A DNA stretch of 64,000 nucleotides from Anaerovibrio lipolyticus LB2005 (GTDB taxonomy: Bacteria > Bacillota > Negativicutes > Selenomonadales > Selenomonadaceae): contig NZ_JHYA01000011.1 in assembly GCF_000621545.1 (NCBI RefSeq), positions 62,001 to 126,000 on the forward strand, given 5' to 3'. A program made the translations under genes and the position numbers. Within the stretch, counting starts at the first letter, position 1. Each line of letters opens with the position of its first letter. Positions 8,445 through 17,383 of the stretch are shown one piece after another. Below the pieces are notes generated by a model that had not been told where the DNA came from, did no database searches, and worked only from the letters and a program-made list of their open reading frames with translations.

Positions 8445-8963
8445 ATGGCTGATGAAGAAAAGATCGAGGAACCGGCTCCCGAAGCAGGTGGCAAAAGTAA
8501 GAAGTTCCCTATCATTATTGTAGTAGTTCTTATTCTTTTTGGCTTGATACTGGCCGGCGGTATTTCCTTTTTCATTACCACTCAGGTGATGTCCAACGGC
8601 TCTAACGTAGCAGGTGGTGAAGTAAAGAATCACGACCCTGGCGTTTTTGTTAAGCTCGGCGATCCCAAGGAAGGTATGATTGTCAATGTTGGTGGCATTA
8701 AGGCCAGCAGATTTTTGAAGGTCGGTGTAGTTATGGAGCTGAATCCTGAGAAGGAGGAGGTCGTAAAAGAGGGCAAGCTCGTCCCTATGGCTGAAACCAA
8801 GATTATGGACTCCACCCTGCAGATTCTTCGTACTGTAAAGATCGAGGAGCTCGATGCCAACAAGCAGGACGATTTGAAGGCCAAGATTAAGAGTGAGGTA
8901 AACAAGGCTCTCGGCGAGGGCAGTGTTTATGATGTTTACATCACCAGCTTTATGCTTCAGTAA
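8445..8963 (+). CDS. fliL: FliL, basal-body-associated stator protein
   Basis: The protein has 172 residues with an N-terminal cytoplasmic tail, one membrane helix at about residues 24-46, and a periplasmic domain with the FliL pattern ending VNKALGEGSVYDVYITSFMLQ. FliL forms rings around the stator units and supports torque at the inner membrane. AAGGAGTGA precedes the ATG. It is followed after 45 bp by fliM. Length and topology are normal. Confidence 0.95.
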   Translation: MADEEKIEEPAPEAGGKSKKFPIIIVVVLILFGLILAGGISFFITTQVMSNGSNVAGGEVKNHDPGVFVKLGDPKEGMIVNVGGIKASRFLKVGVVMELNPEKEEVVKEGKLVPMAETKIMDSTLQILRTVKIEELDANKQDDLKAKIKSEVNKALGEGSVYDVYITSFMLQ

Positions 8964-9008
8964 AAATGTTACATTATATATATCTTGAGAAGGAAAGGGG
9001 GATGAAGC

Positions 9009-10016
9009 TTGGCAGATGATGTACTCTCACAATCTGAAATAGATAAACTACTGGCCCAGTTCGCTTCTGGTGAAGCCGACGCTGAGGAGATGAAGAAGGA
9101 AGAGAACCAGAAAAAGGTTAAAACTTACGACTTCAAGCGTCCAGATAAGTTCTCTAAAGATCAGATTAGAACATTAAATATGCTGCATGACAACTTTGCA
9201 CGCCTATTTAATACGTACCTGTCCACCTACTTGCGTGCACTGGTATCTGTAGAGGTTGTGTCAGTTGAGCAGTTGACATATCAGGAATTTGTCCAATCGC
9301 TTTCAAACCCTAGTGTTATTGGAATATTGGCAGTACCGCCTCTTAAGGGTAATATTATTTTGGAGATGAACTCTGGTATTGCTTTTTCAATTATAGACCG
9401 TGTATTTGGCGGTCAAGGAGATAATACCATTAAGCCCCGGGTACTCACTGAGATAGAGGAGGCCGTTATCAGAAGAATTTTTGATAAGGCTTTGGGACAT
9501 CTCAGAGAAGCGTGGTTCAATGTTGTTCAGTTTAATCCTAAGATGGAGGCAATGGAGTCAAACCCTCAGTTTGCTCAGATTGTACCACCTAGTGACATGG
9601 TTGTTATCATTACGCTGAAGACACAGATCGGTTCAGTAGAAGGCTTCTTAAATATTTGTATTCCATACCTTGTACTGGAGCCTATCATGTCCAAGCTGAC
9701 CACAACCTTCTGGGTATCTGCTAATGTCAGCAAGGAGGACCATCCTGAAAATACTGATATTATTAAAGAGAAGCTCAGGAGGACAAAGGTTCCTGTTATA
9801 GTTCAGATGGGACAATTCGATATTTCAGTTCGTGAATTCCTGTCATTAAGCTATGGTGATGTTTTACAGCTGGATACCAGAGTTGATGACGAGCTGAAAT
9901 GTATTATAGGAAGTGACACAAAATTCTTGTGTCGGCCGGGTACATCCGGCAAGCGATCTGCAGTGCAGATTACGAAATTGATTAAGACGGAAGGAGATGA
10001 AGGCACTAATGGGTGA
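9009..10016 (+). CDS. fliM: FliM, flagellar switch protein
   Basis: The 335-residue protein is a complete FliM. The N-terminal LSQSEIDKLL (residues 5-14) is the CheY-P docking motif. It is followed by the middle CheC-like domain and a C-terminal SpoA (FliN-like) domain near 255-325. FliM in the C ring receives CheY-P and changes the direction of rotation. The start is TTG at 9009, placed 8 bases after AGGAAAGGGGG; the nearby ATG at 9002 is in another frame. Its last codons overlap the fliY start. Confidence 0.96.
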   Translation: MADDVLSQSEIDKLLAQFASGEADAEEMKKEENQKKVKTYDFKRPDKFSKDQIRTLNMLHDNFARLFNTYLSTYLRALVSVEVVSVEQLTYQEFVQSLSNPSVIGILAVPPLKGNIILEMNSGIAFSIIDRVFGGQGDNTIKPRVLTEIEEAVIRRIFDKALGHLREAWFNVVQFNPKMEAMESNPQFAQIVPPSDMVVIITLKTQIGSVEGFLNICIPYLVLEPIMSKLTTTFWVSANVSKEDHPENTDIIKEKLRRTKVPVIVQMGQFDISVREFLSLSYGDVLQLDTRVDDELKCIIGSDTKFLCRPGTSGKRSAVQITKLIKTEGDEGTNG

Positions 10017-11280
10017 TATGCTTACACAGGAGGAGATTGATGCGCTTATGAATGGCGGCGGCGGATCTTCTGAAAGCAGTGATCCAGAGCCTACTGAAGC
10101 GGCACCGGCTCCTTCCGATGCTGGAGCAGATGTTGAGGGCATGCTTTCAGACATAGAGAAAGATGCTTTAGGAGAGATTGGTAATATATCCATGGGCAGT
10201 GCGGCCACAACCTTGTCCGTACTTCTCGGCCACAAGGTTAACATTACCACTCCTACAGTTTCCATGGCTACCATGCAGCTCATCAAGGATGAGTACCCAA
10301 TGCCTTATCTGGTAGTTGAGGTAGGATATGTAATTGGTATAAATGGTAATAACATTTTGGCCATTCAGGCCCAGGATGCTTCCATCATTGCCGATCTGAT
10401 GATGGGCGGTGATGGTCTTAACCCACCAGGAGAGCTCACCGAGATTCACATGAGTGCAGTGGGCGAATCCATGAATCAGATGATGGGTACAGTTGCTACC
10501 TCATTGTCTACCATGTTCAATAAAAAGATTGATATTTCGCCACCAAAGGTTAATCTGGTTGACTTCGGTTTGGAGCCGAACAGTGAGGTGAGCGAGCTCC
10601 TTAGTCAGACTGAACCAGTGGCGAAGATTTCCTTCAGAATGGAAGTGGATGGTCTCATTGATAGTGAGATTATGCAGATTCTCCCAGTGGAAGTGGCTAA
10701 GGAAATGGTAGAGTTCCTCATGAATGGCGGAGCTCAGCCAGAGGAAGAGCCAGAACCGGAGCCTGCTCCAGCACCAGCAGCACCTGCCCCAGCGGCAGCT
10801 CCTGCTCCTGCACCAACGCCAGCACCAGCTCCAGCGGCGGCACCACCTCCACCACCACCTCAGGCGGCACCAATGGCACCGCCACCACCTCAGATGATGG
10901 CTGCACCACAGCCAATGTACGCTCCACCAGCACAGTATGCAAATTCTGCTGTGGTTGGCGCCGGAGTTCCAGTACAGAGCGCACAGTTTGCTCCTTTGAC
11001 CAACGAACCTACCGTGGCCAATACAGCAAATATCAGCCTCATTCAGGATGTTCCATTGCAGGTTACTGTTGAATTGGGACGTGCCAAAAAGTCCATTAAG
11101 GAGATTTTGGAATTCTCCACTGGTTCGATTATCGAGCTGGACAAATTGGCCGGTGAGCCAGTTGACATTCATGTAAATGGTCAGCTCACAGCCAAGGGCG
11201 AAGTTGTTGTAATTGACGAGAACTTTGGCGTTCGTATTACGGAAATTGTAAGTCCTATGGAAAGAGTACAGAGTCTGTAA
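10009..11280 (+). CDS. fliY: FliY, CheC-FliN fusion switch protein / CheY-P phosphatase
   Basis: The protein has 423 residues in three parts. An N-terminal CheY-P docking peptide (MLTQEEIDALMNG) leads into a CheC-like phosphatase domain (about 45-225). A Pro/Ala-rich linker (about 240-325) joins this to a C-terminal FliN SpoA domain (about 340-423). The two phosphatase helices are visible as EIGNISMGSAA and VGESMNQMMG. FliY replaces FliN in the C ring of many Bacillota and dephosphorylates CheY-P. The ATG at 10009 overlaps fliM by 8 bases and has AAGG five bases upstream; ATG codons at 9997 and 10018 are alternatives. Confidence 0.95.
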   Translation: MGDMLTQEEIDALMNGGGGSSESSDPEPTEAAPAPSDAGADVEGMLSDIEKDALGEIGNISMGSAATTLSVLLGHKVNITTPTVSMATMQLIKDEYPMPYLVVEVGYVIGINGNNILAIQAQDASIIADLMMGGDGLNPPGELTEIHMSAVGESMNQMMGTVATSLSTMFNKKIDISPPKVNLVDFGLEPNSEVSELLSQTEPVAKISFRMEVDGLIDSEIMQILPVEVAKEMVEFLMNGGAQPEEEPEPEPAPAPAAPAPAAAPAPAPTPAPAPAAAPPPPPPQAAPMAPPPPQMMAAPQPMYAPPAQYANSAVVGAGVPVQSAQFAPLTNEPTVANTANISLIQDVPLQVTVELGRAKKSIKEILEFSTGSIIELDKLAGEPVDIHVNGQLTAKGEVVVIDENFGVRITEIVSPMERVQSL

Positions 11281-11310
11281 TTCCATAGATGTGTTGCAAA
11301 ACAGTAATAC

Positions 11311-11339
11311 TTGTTAAATCTCGTTGATTAAGATATAAT
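11311..11339 (+). promoter_or_regulatory. Sigma-A promoter for the cheY-fliO operon
   Basis: TTGTTA (11311-11316) and TATAAT (11334-11339) are separated by exactly 17 bp in the fliY-cheY gap. The -10 box is a full consensus. It would start transcription about 60 bp before the cheY ATG and drive cheY and the export-gate genes independently of upstream reading. No terminator is visible after fliY, so read-through is also possible. Confidence 0.75.
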
Positions 11340-11406
11340 AAAATGTACTAAGGTAAGTATAATTTCAATTCAAAATATGAGAATATTTGATGAGGAGAGA
11401 TGACAA

Positions 11407-11769
11407 ATGGCAGTAAGAGTATTAGTAGTTGATGATGCAGCATTCATGAGAATGATGGTAAAAGATATTTTATCCAAGAATGGATATGAAGTAGTTGGCG
11501 AGGCAGAGAATGGCGCCAAGGCACTTGAAAAGTATCAGGAGCTGAAGCCAGACCTTACCACTATGGATATCACTATGCCAGAGATGGATGGCATCAGCGC
11601 AGTTAAGGAAATCAGAAAGATTGATCCTAACGCAAAGATCGTTATGTGCTCCGCTATGGGCCAGCAGGCAATGGTTATCGAGGCTATTCAGGCCGGTGCC
11701 CGTGACTTTATCGTAAAGCCTTTCCAGGCTGACCGTGTTCTTGAAGCTGTTCGTAAAGCAGTTGGCTGA
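11407..11769 (+). CDS. cheY: CheY, chemotaxis response regulator
   Basis: This 120-residue protein is a single receiver domain. The acidic pocket is D9-D10, the phosphoacceptor is D54 in TTMDITMPEMDG, a Ser/Thr switch position lies in VMCSAMG (S82), and the conserved lysine is K104 in FIVKPFQ. Phosphorylated by CheA, it binds FliM and FliY at the switch. The MDITMPEMDGI and CSAMGQQ segments are typical of the B. subtilis-type CheY. GGAGAG precedes the ATG, and the stop overlaps fliO by one base. Confidence 0.96.
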   Translation: MAVRVLVVDDAAFMRMMVKDILSKNGYEVVGEAENGAKALEKYQELKPDLTTMDITMPEMDGISAVKEIRKIDPNAKIVMCSAMGQQAMVIEAIQAGARDFIVKPFQADRVLEAVRKAVG

Positions 11770-12326
11770 TGATTGACTGGAGACGTTTCTGCTCCATGGC
11801 ATCTGTCCTATGTATTTTTATATTGGTGTTATCAGTGCTGTCGCCAGATTGTCTGGCGGCAGCTGATTCAGCAGGTGGCGGTGGTTATCTGTCTGGATAT
11901 GAGAATGCCGATCCAAAACCTTCTCAAATGTCATGGTGGTCGACATTGGCATACGTTATCAGCCTTGTGGTTGTGTTTGCCTTTGTGGTTGTCATGGCAT
12001 ATTTTGCGTCTAAATTTTTAGGCGGCAGATTTGGACAGAGTGTCAATAATAATGGCGGCAGAATGTTGGAGCATTTACCCCTGGGGCCACATAAATCAGT
12101 ATGTGTTGTTGAGTTGGCAGGAAAAATTTTGATGCTGGGTGTTACGGACCAGCAGGTTACCCTGTTGGGTGAAGTGACTGATCCTGAAGAAATCGAACGG
12201 CTTAGGAGACAGTCAGTTGTTCAGCCAATAGAAACTGGAATGTTTGCCAGCCAGCTGTCATCCTTGGATGAGCTGACCAAGAGGGTTCCATCGTTTATTC
12301 GTGATGGTTTGAATCGCAGAAGATAG
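11769..12326 (+). CDS. fliO: FliO, export-gate assembly protein
   Basis: The 185-residue protein has an N-terminal hydrophobic signal-like segment (about 9-31), a second strong membrane helix near 58-80, and a cytoplasmic domain with GGRMLEHLPLGPHKSVCVVELAGKILMLGVT. That last segment is the FliO/FliZ domain signature. FliO helps assemble the FliP-FliR core complex. The start codon overlaps the cheY stop by one base (TGATG), so translation is coupled. It is longer than enterobacterial FliO (about 125 residues), which is common in Bacillota. Confidence 0.92.
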   Translation: MIDWRRFCSMASVLCIFILVLSVLSPDCLAAADSAGGGGYLSGYENADPKPSQMSWWSTLAYVISLVVVFAFVVVMAYFASKFLGGRFGQSVNNNGGRMLEHLPLGPHKSVCVVELAGKILMLGVTDQQVTLLGEVTDPEEIERLRRQSVVQPIETGMFASQLSSLDELTKRVPSFIRDGLNRRR

Positions 12327-12338
12327 GGGTTGTGAGGC

Positions 12339-13097
12339 TTGACAAAGCTGCAGCGGCTACTCTTAGTAGGAGGAAGCCTGCTTTTCTTTTTTTTATTTGT
12401 AGGAGATGCCAGTGCGGCACCTCTTATTCCTAATGTGAATATTGATGTTGGATCTTCGGATAATCCTCAGGATGTTGCAGTGACTCTGCAGCTCATGGCG
12501 GTATTGACCATTTTGTCCATCGCACCTTCAATTCTGATAATGACTACAGCCTTTATCAGGATTGTTGTTGTCCTTGGATTTTTACGTAACGCCATGTCCA
12601 CACAGACAACACCGCCAAACATGGTAATAATAGGATTATCCTTATTTCTTACATTTTATATAATGGCACCTTACTGGAATCAGGGCTATGAAAATGGCCT
12701 CCAGCCCTATCTTGCAGGGCAGATAACCCAGGAGGAGGCTCTTGACAATGTGGTGGAGCCTATCAGGGAATTTATGTTTAAGCAGACCAGGGAAGCTGAT
12801 CTGGCAATGTTCGTAAATTTGGCTGATGCCCCTCGTCCAAACGGACCAGAGGAAGTTTCCACCTTTACATTAATTCCGGCCTTTATGATAAGTGAGCTAA
12901 AGACAGCATTTCAGCTGGGCTTTATGATTTATATCCCATTTATCGTAATAGATATGATTGTAGCTAGTACCCTCATGTCCATGGGTATGATGATGCTGCC
13001 GCCGGTAATGATTTCATTGCCGTTTAAGATATTGCTGTTCGTTCTGGTGGATGGATGGCACTTGCTGATAAAGTCCTTGATAATAAGTTTTCATTAG
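12339..13097 (+). CDS. fliP: FliP, flagellar export-gate protein
   Basis: This 252-residue membrane protein has a cleavable signal-like N terminus (to about residue 25, ASAAP) and four predicted membrane helices. Conserved FliP segments are visible: IVVVLGFLRNAMSTQTTPPNMVI, FMFKQTREADLAMF and PAFMISELKTAFQLGF. FliP forms the pentameric core of the export gate with FliQ and FliR. The start is TTG at 12339, after a GGGGTTGTGAGG ribosome binding region. Confidence 0.96.
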   Translation: MTKLQRLLLVGGSLLFFFLFVGDASAAPLIPNVNIDVGSSDNPQDVAVTLQLMAVLTILSIAPSILIMTTAFIRIVVVLGFLRNAMSTQTTPPNMVIIGLSLFLTFYIMAPYWNQGYENGLQPYLAGQITQEEALDNVVEPIREFMFKQTREADLAMFVNLADAPRPNGPEEVSTFTLIPAFMISELKTAFQLGFMIYIPFIVIDMIVASTLMSMGMMMLPPVMISLPFKILLFVLVDGWHLLIKSLIISFH

Positions 13098-13108
13098 GGG
13101 ATGATTAA

Positions 13109-13378
13109 GTGTCAGGAGATCTTGTAATACAGATGGCCCAGGAGGCCTTAAGGGTGGTACTTTTGGTATCTGCCCCAATGCTGGGACTAGGCCTGGCTGT
13201 TGGTCTGATGGTCAGTGTATTCCAGGCTACCACCTCCATTCAGGAGCAGACCTTGGCCTTTATTCCAAAAATTGTGGCAGTATTTGTGGCCATATTGATT
13301 TTTGGTCCTTGGATGCTCAGAATTATGGTGGAGTATTTTACAAATGTTTTTGTAAATCTGCCAATTTATATAGGTTAG
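13109..13378 (+). CDS. fliQ: FliQ, flagellar export-gate protein
   Basis: The 89-residue protein has two membrane helices and the family segments MLGLGLAVGLMVSVFQATTSIQEQTLAFIPK. FliQ packs around the FliP-FliR core in four copies. The start is GTG at 13109, 11 bp after fliP, with GGGGATGATTAA upstream. The length is exactly that of the family. Confidence 0.96.
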   Translation: MSGDLVIQMAQEALRVVLLVSAPMLGLGLAVGLMVSVFQATTSIQEQTLAFIPKIVAVFVAILIFGPWMLRIMVEYFTNVFVNLPIYIG

Positions 13379-13397
13379 GTTCAATGAGGTAAAATAG

Positions 13398-14180
13398 GTG
13401 GATTTTTTTGATTTATTGCAAAATCATGCCGCTGTTTTTCTGTTAATGATGACTCGGATTAGCGGTATGTTCCTGATTGCGCCATTTTATGGCAGCCAGA
13501 ATATACCAATATATTTCAGGGCTGGGGCTTGTTTTGCCATATCGCTGGTTATGTTTCCGGTGATAGACCAGAACTATCCTATAGAGGCGCCCATGTCATT
13601 GTTTGCCTATTCGTTGTCAGTGCTTTCTGAAATGTTTGTGGGTTGGCTTATAGGCTTTGTATGCTATGTGTGCCTTCAATGCGTTACCATGGCTGGTAAG
13701 ATAATGGACATGCAGGTGGGCTTTGCAGTAGTAAATGAAATGGATCCAACATCGGGTCAGCAAAATCCACTGATTGGTACATTTCTTTACTATCTTACTA
13801 TGATAGTCTTTCTGGTGACCAACGGCCATCACATGTTATTGACGGCCATAATCAGGAGCTTTGACGCCATACCAATGGTGGGTATACATTATGATGCCGC
13901 CATTACAGATTTAATAATAGATTTTACCGCTAACATATTCTTAACCGGTGTACAGATAGCCATGCCGATTACCTTCGCCATACTTCTTACGAATGTGTCC
14001 CTTGGTATATTGGCCCGTACCATGCCACAGATGAATATCTTCGTTGTAGGTATTCCGATGCAGATTGTTATTGGTACCTTCACTTTGGCTATTGTTATTC
14101 CATTTTATATATTGTTCTTGGATGTGTTGTTCAATGAGATGTATGGAAACATCACCATCGCCTTACGGGCAATACAATAA
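13398..14180 (+). CDS. fliR: FliR, flagellar export-gate protein
   Basis: The 260-residue protein has about six hydrophobic helices and FliR features such as RISGMFLIAPFYGSQNIP and MQVGFAVVNEMDPTSGQQNPLIG. FliR completes the export-gate core. The start is GTG at 13398, six bases after GAGGT. The 3' end overlaps the start region of flhB in another frame. Confidence 0.95.
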   Translation: MDFFDLLQNHAAVFLLMMTRISGMFLIAPFYGSQNIPIYFRAGACFAISLVMFPVIDQNYPIEAPMSLFAYSLSVLSEMFVGWLIGFVCYVCLQCVTMAGKIMDMQVGFAVVNEMDPTSGQQNPLIGTFLYYLTMIVFLVTNGHHMLLTAIIRSFDAIPMVGIHYDAAITDLIIDFTANIFLTGVQIAMPITFAILLTNVSLGILARTMPQMNIFVVGIPMQIVIGTFTLAIVIPFYILFLDVLFNEMYGNITIALRAIQ

Positions 14181-15279
14181 AAAATACAGACAACCTCTTT
14201 TCCAGTTTGATCTGCAGCTGTTCGCCGGTGAAAAAACCGAGGAACCAACTGCCAAGCGTAAGGCTGATGCCCGCAAAAAAGGTCAGGTTGGTAAAAGTCA
14301 GGAAATAAATGCCGCCTTCGTGTTGTTGGCCGGCTTTATGGTACTTAAAGTTCTTGGTGGCAATGCTGTGGCCGAGATTATGAATTATTCCACCTACATT
14401 TATGGTAACTTGAATGTTGATATAAATGAGGAGTCCATCATGCAGATGTTTATCGGCATGATAATCCTTCTGGCCAAGACCTCCATTCCGCTGATGGTAT
14501 TTATTATGATTATCGGTTTGGCTATGAATCTGGCACAGGTAGGTCTTAATTTTTCCACAGAAACCATCAGCTTTGACCCTAATAAGCTCAATCCTATTAA
14601 TGGTGCCAAGCGAATGTTTTCCAAGCGTTCATTGGTGGAGCTCATTAAGTCTTTGCTTAAGATAATAATAATAGGCTACTTTATTATCACTTATCTTAAA
14701 GATGAGGTTTTCCAGATACCGAAGCTCATTTACATGGATATATTCGCCGGGCTAAATAAGATGTCGGATACCATATTCTTTCTGGCATTTAAGATTATTG
14801 GCGTGTTCATCGTCATGGCGGTACTGGATTTTGCTTATCAGAAATGGCAGAACCTGCAGGATTTGAAAATGTCCAAGCAGGAGGTAAAGGAAGAATTCAA
14901 GCAGCAGGAAGGTGACCCTAAGATTAAGGGCAAGATTCGTCAGAAGCAGCGTCAGATGGCTATGGCCCGTATGATGCAGGAGGTTCCACAGGCTGACGTA
15001 ATCGTAACAAACCCTACTCACTTTGCTGTTGCCTTAAAATATCAGTCGGGGATGTCTGCTCCTATTGTTATAGCAAAGGGGCAGGATTTGGTCGCCCAGA
15101 AAATCAAGGCCATTGCCAGGGAAAGCAAGGTTCCTATTGTGGAAAACAAGCCTTTGGCAAGAGCCCTCTTCGCCGCCGTGGAAATAGGTGCCGCTATTCC
15201 TCAGGAGCTGTACAAGGCTGTGGCTGAGGTGCTGGCTTATGTATATAGGCTAAAGAGAAAGACCAGATATTACGCGTAA
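14143..15279 (+). CDS. flhB: FlhB, export-gate substrate-specificity switch
   Basis: The 378-residue protein has the N-terminal amphipathic segment FDLQLFAGEKTEEPTAKRK, four membrane helices, and a cytoplasmic domain with the autocleavage motif NPTH (N290-P291). Cleavage there, helped by FliK, switches export from hook to filament proteins. The start is uncertain. In-frame ATG codons at 14122, 14134 and 14143 all lie inside fliR, and no standard start occurs between the fliR stop and the conserved FDLQLFAGE segment. I chose the last ATG, giving a 38-bp overlap with fliR and implying coupled translation. Confidence 0.93.
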   Translation: METSPSPYGQYNKKYRQPLFQFDLQLFAGEKTEEPTAKRKADARKKGQVGKSQEINAAFVLLAGFMVLKVLGGNAVAEIMNYSTYIYGNLNVDINEESIMQMFIGMIILLAKTSIPLMVFIMIIGLAMNLAQVGLNFSTETISFDPNKLNPINGAKRMFSKRSLVELIKSLLKIIIIGYFIITYLKDEVFQIPKLIYMDIFAGLNKMSDTIFFLAFKIIGVFIVMAVLDFAYQKWQNLQDLKMSKQEVKEEFKQQEGDPKIKGKIRQKQRQMAMARMMQEVPQADVIVTNPTHFAVALKYQSGMSAPIVIAKGQDLVAQKIKAIARESKVPIVENKPLARALFAAVEIGAAIPQELYKAVAEVLAYVYRLKRKTRYYA

Positions 15280-15306
15280 GTTTTATTGATACATTAGGAG
15301 AACAAC

Positions 15307-17382
15307 ATGGCTGCTCCCGAGACGGCTGCCCAGGAGAAGGGCAGTTTTATAACTAAATACAGTGATGTAATGGTAGCAGTAGGTATTGTTACCATCGTTG
15401 TAATGATGATTATTCCGCTGCCAACCATGCTGCTGGACCTGTTGTTGTGTATGAACATAACCCTGGCCCTGATAGTTGTTATGGCGGCTATATATAATGT
15501 GGAGGCACTGGATTTGTCCGTGTTCCCATCACTGCTGTTGATAACCACACTGTTCCGATTGGCACTGAATGTATCTTCCACCCGACTAATTTTGTTGGAA
15601 GGCTACGCCGGAGAGGTAATCATGTCCTTCGGTAACTTCGTAGTGGGTGGTAATGCAGTAGTAGGTTTCATTATCTTCATAATTCTGATTATCATTCAGT
15701 TTATTGTTATTACCAAGGGTGCCGAGCGAGTTGCTGAGGTATCCGCACGATTCACACTGGACGCAATGCCTGGTAAGCAGATGTCCATCGATGCTGACCT
15801 TAACCAGGGTGCTATTACCGATGCTGAGGCCAGTGAGCGCAGAATGAAGATTCAGCGCGAAGCTGACTTCTACGGAGCCATGGATGGTGCCAGTAAGTTC
15901 GTAAAAGGTGATGCTATTGCGGCTATCATCATTATTTTGATTAATATAACCGGTGGTTTTATCATCGGCATGGTTCAGAGAAATCTCACAGTTCAGCAGG
16001 CACTTTCCAACTATACACTGCTTACTGTAGGTGAGGGTTTGGTAAACCAGATTCCTGCTCTGTTGATTTCCACTGCAACTGGTATTATTGTTACCCGTGC
16101 TGCTTCTGACAGCAATTTGGGTCATGACCTCGTTACCCAGCTGGGGCGTCATGACCGTGTATTCTTTATCGTTGCCGGTGTGCTTTTGGCATTGGCACTG
16201 GTTCCAGGCCTTCCAGGACTGCCATTCAGTATTTTGGCTGCAGTCTGTGCCTTTATCGGCTATCAGAAGACCAGAGGACAAAAAGAGGTGGAGGAAACTG
16301 CCACTGTTCAGAAAAAGGAAAAGAGCAAAACCGAGGCTACCAAGCCGGAAAATATTGTTTCTCTCCTGCAGGTTGATCCTATGGAGCTGGAAATTGGTTA
16401 CAGCTTGATTCCACTGGTTGATACCGGCCAGGGCGGTGACCTTTTGGACCGTATCGTTATGATTAGGCGTCAATGCGCATTGGAACTGGGTTTGGTGGTT
16501 CCTACCATTCGTATCCGTGATAATATTCAAATAAAACCTAACGCATATATTATAAAACTTAAAGGAATTGAGATAGCGAAGGGCGAATTATTACTAGACC
16601 ACTTCTTAGCGATGAATTCAGGTACTGTGTTTGAGGAAATTCAGGGAATTGAAACACAGGAGCCTGCTTTTGGCTTGCCGGCACTCTGGATTCCAGAAGC
16701 ATCAAGGGAGCAGGCTGAGTTGAATGGTTATACTGTAGTAGATGCTGTATCTGTTCTGGCAACTCATTTGACTGAGGTTATCAAGGCCCATGCCGATGAA
16801 ATCCTTGGCCGTCAGGAGACCCAGAACCTTATTGATAATGCACGTAAGACCAACTCTACCCTTGTGGACGAGATTGTGCCTGATCTGATGAGTGTTGGTG
16901 AAATTCAGAAGGTATTGGCAAATCTCCTACGGGAGCGTGTATCTATCAGAGATATGGCTACTATTTTGGAGGTATTGGCGGATTATGCCCGTGCCACCAA
17001 GGATACGGAGATTTTAACTGAGTATGTAAGACATGCATTGTCTCGACAAATCACTCAGCAATATACCCAGAATAATCAGCTTACATGTATCACACTTGAC
17101 CCTACCATTGAGAACCGCATTGCCGGTGCCGTTCAGCGTACCGACCGGGGTTCCTATGTAAGTCTTGATCCTGATACTATGCAGAAGATTCTTACCGCAT
17201 TGGGTGCAGAACTGCAGAAGCTGACGGACATGGGGTATCAGCCAATTGCCCTTACAAGCCCGACTGTGCGCCTGTATTTCAGAAAATTGGTTGAAAGGTC
17301 CGTTCCTGGGATTATCGTTCTGTCTCACGCTGAGATAGAGCAAACTGTAGAGATACAGATTATTGGGGTGGTGAAGATCTAA
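15307..17382 (+). CDS. flhA: FlhA, flagellar export-gate protein
   Basis: This 691-residue protein has an N-terminal half with about eight membrane helices and a C-terminal cytoplasmic domain that docks chaperone-substrate complexes. The FHIPEP-family segment RFTLDAMPGKQMSIDADLNQG (read in the translation near residue 150) is conserved, and the cytoplasmic loop carries EASERRMKIQREADFYGAMDGASKFVKGD. FlhA forms the nonameric ring under the gate. AGGAG lies 8 bases before the ATG. A short patch at about 16520-16620 has A/T-richer codons than its surroundings. Confidence 0.97.
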   Translation: MAAPETAAQEKGSFITKYSDVMVAVGIVTIVVMMIIPLPTMLLDLLLCMNITLALIVVMAAIYNVEALDLSVFPSLLLITTLFRLALNVSSTRLILLEGYAGEVIMSFGNFVVGGNAVVGFIIFIILIIIQFIVITKGAERVAEVSARFTLDAMPGKQMSIDADLNQGAITDAEASERRMKIQREADFYGAMDGASKFVKGDAIAAIIIILINITGGFIIGMVQRNLTVQQALSNYTLLTVGEGLVNQIPALLISTATGIIVTRAASDSNLGHDLVTQLGRHDRVFFIVAGVLLALALVPGLPGLPFSILAAVCAFIGYQKTRGQKEVEETATVQKKEKSKTEATKPENIVSLLQVDPMELEIGYSLIPLVDTGQGGDLLDRIVMIRRQCALELGLVVPTIRIRDNIQIKPNAYIIKLKGIEIAKGELLLDHFLAMNSGTVFEEIQGIETQEPAFGLPALWIPEASREQAELNGYTVVDAVSVLATHLTEVIKAHADEILGRQETQNLIDNARKTNSTLVDEIVPDLMSVGEIQKVLANLLRERVSIRDMATILEVLADYARATKDTEILTEYVRHALSRQITQQYTQNNQLTCITLDPTIENRIAGAVQRTDRGSYVSLDPDTMQKILTALGAELQKLTDMGYQPIALTSPTVRLYFRKLVERSVPGIIVLSHAEIEQTVEIQIIGVVKI

Positions 17383-17383
17383 A

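Noticed and set aside
10501-11286. Trp/Arg/Cys-rich minus-strand frame opposite fliY
   Set aside because: Its odd composition is the reverse complement of the Pro/Ala linker of FliY.
15586-16530. Open frame of 314 codons on the minus strand opposite flhA
   Set aside because: It lies fully inside flhA, its translation is Asn/Gln/Leu-rich nonsense without motifs, and no signals precede it.
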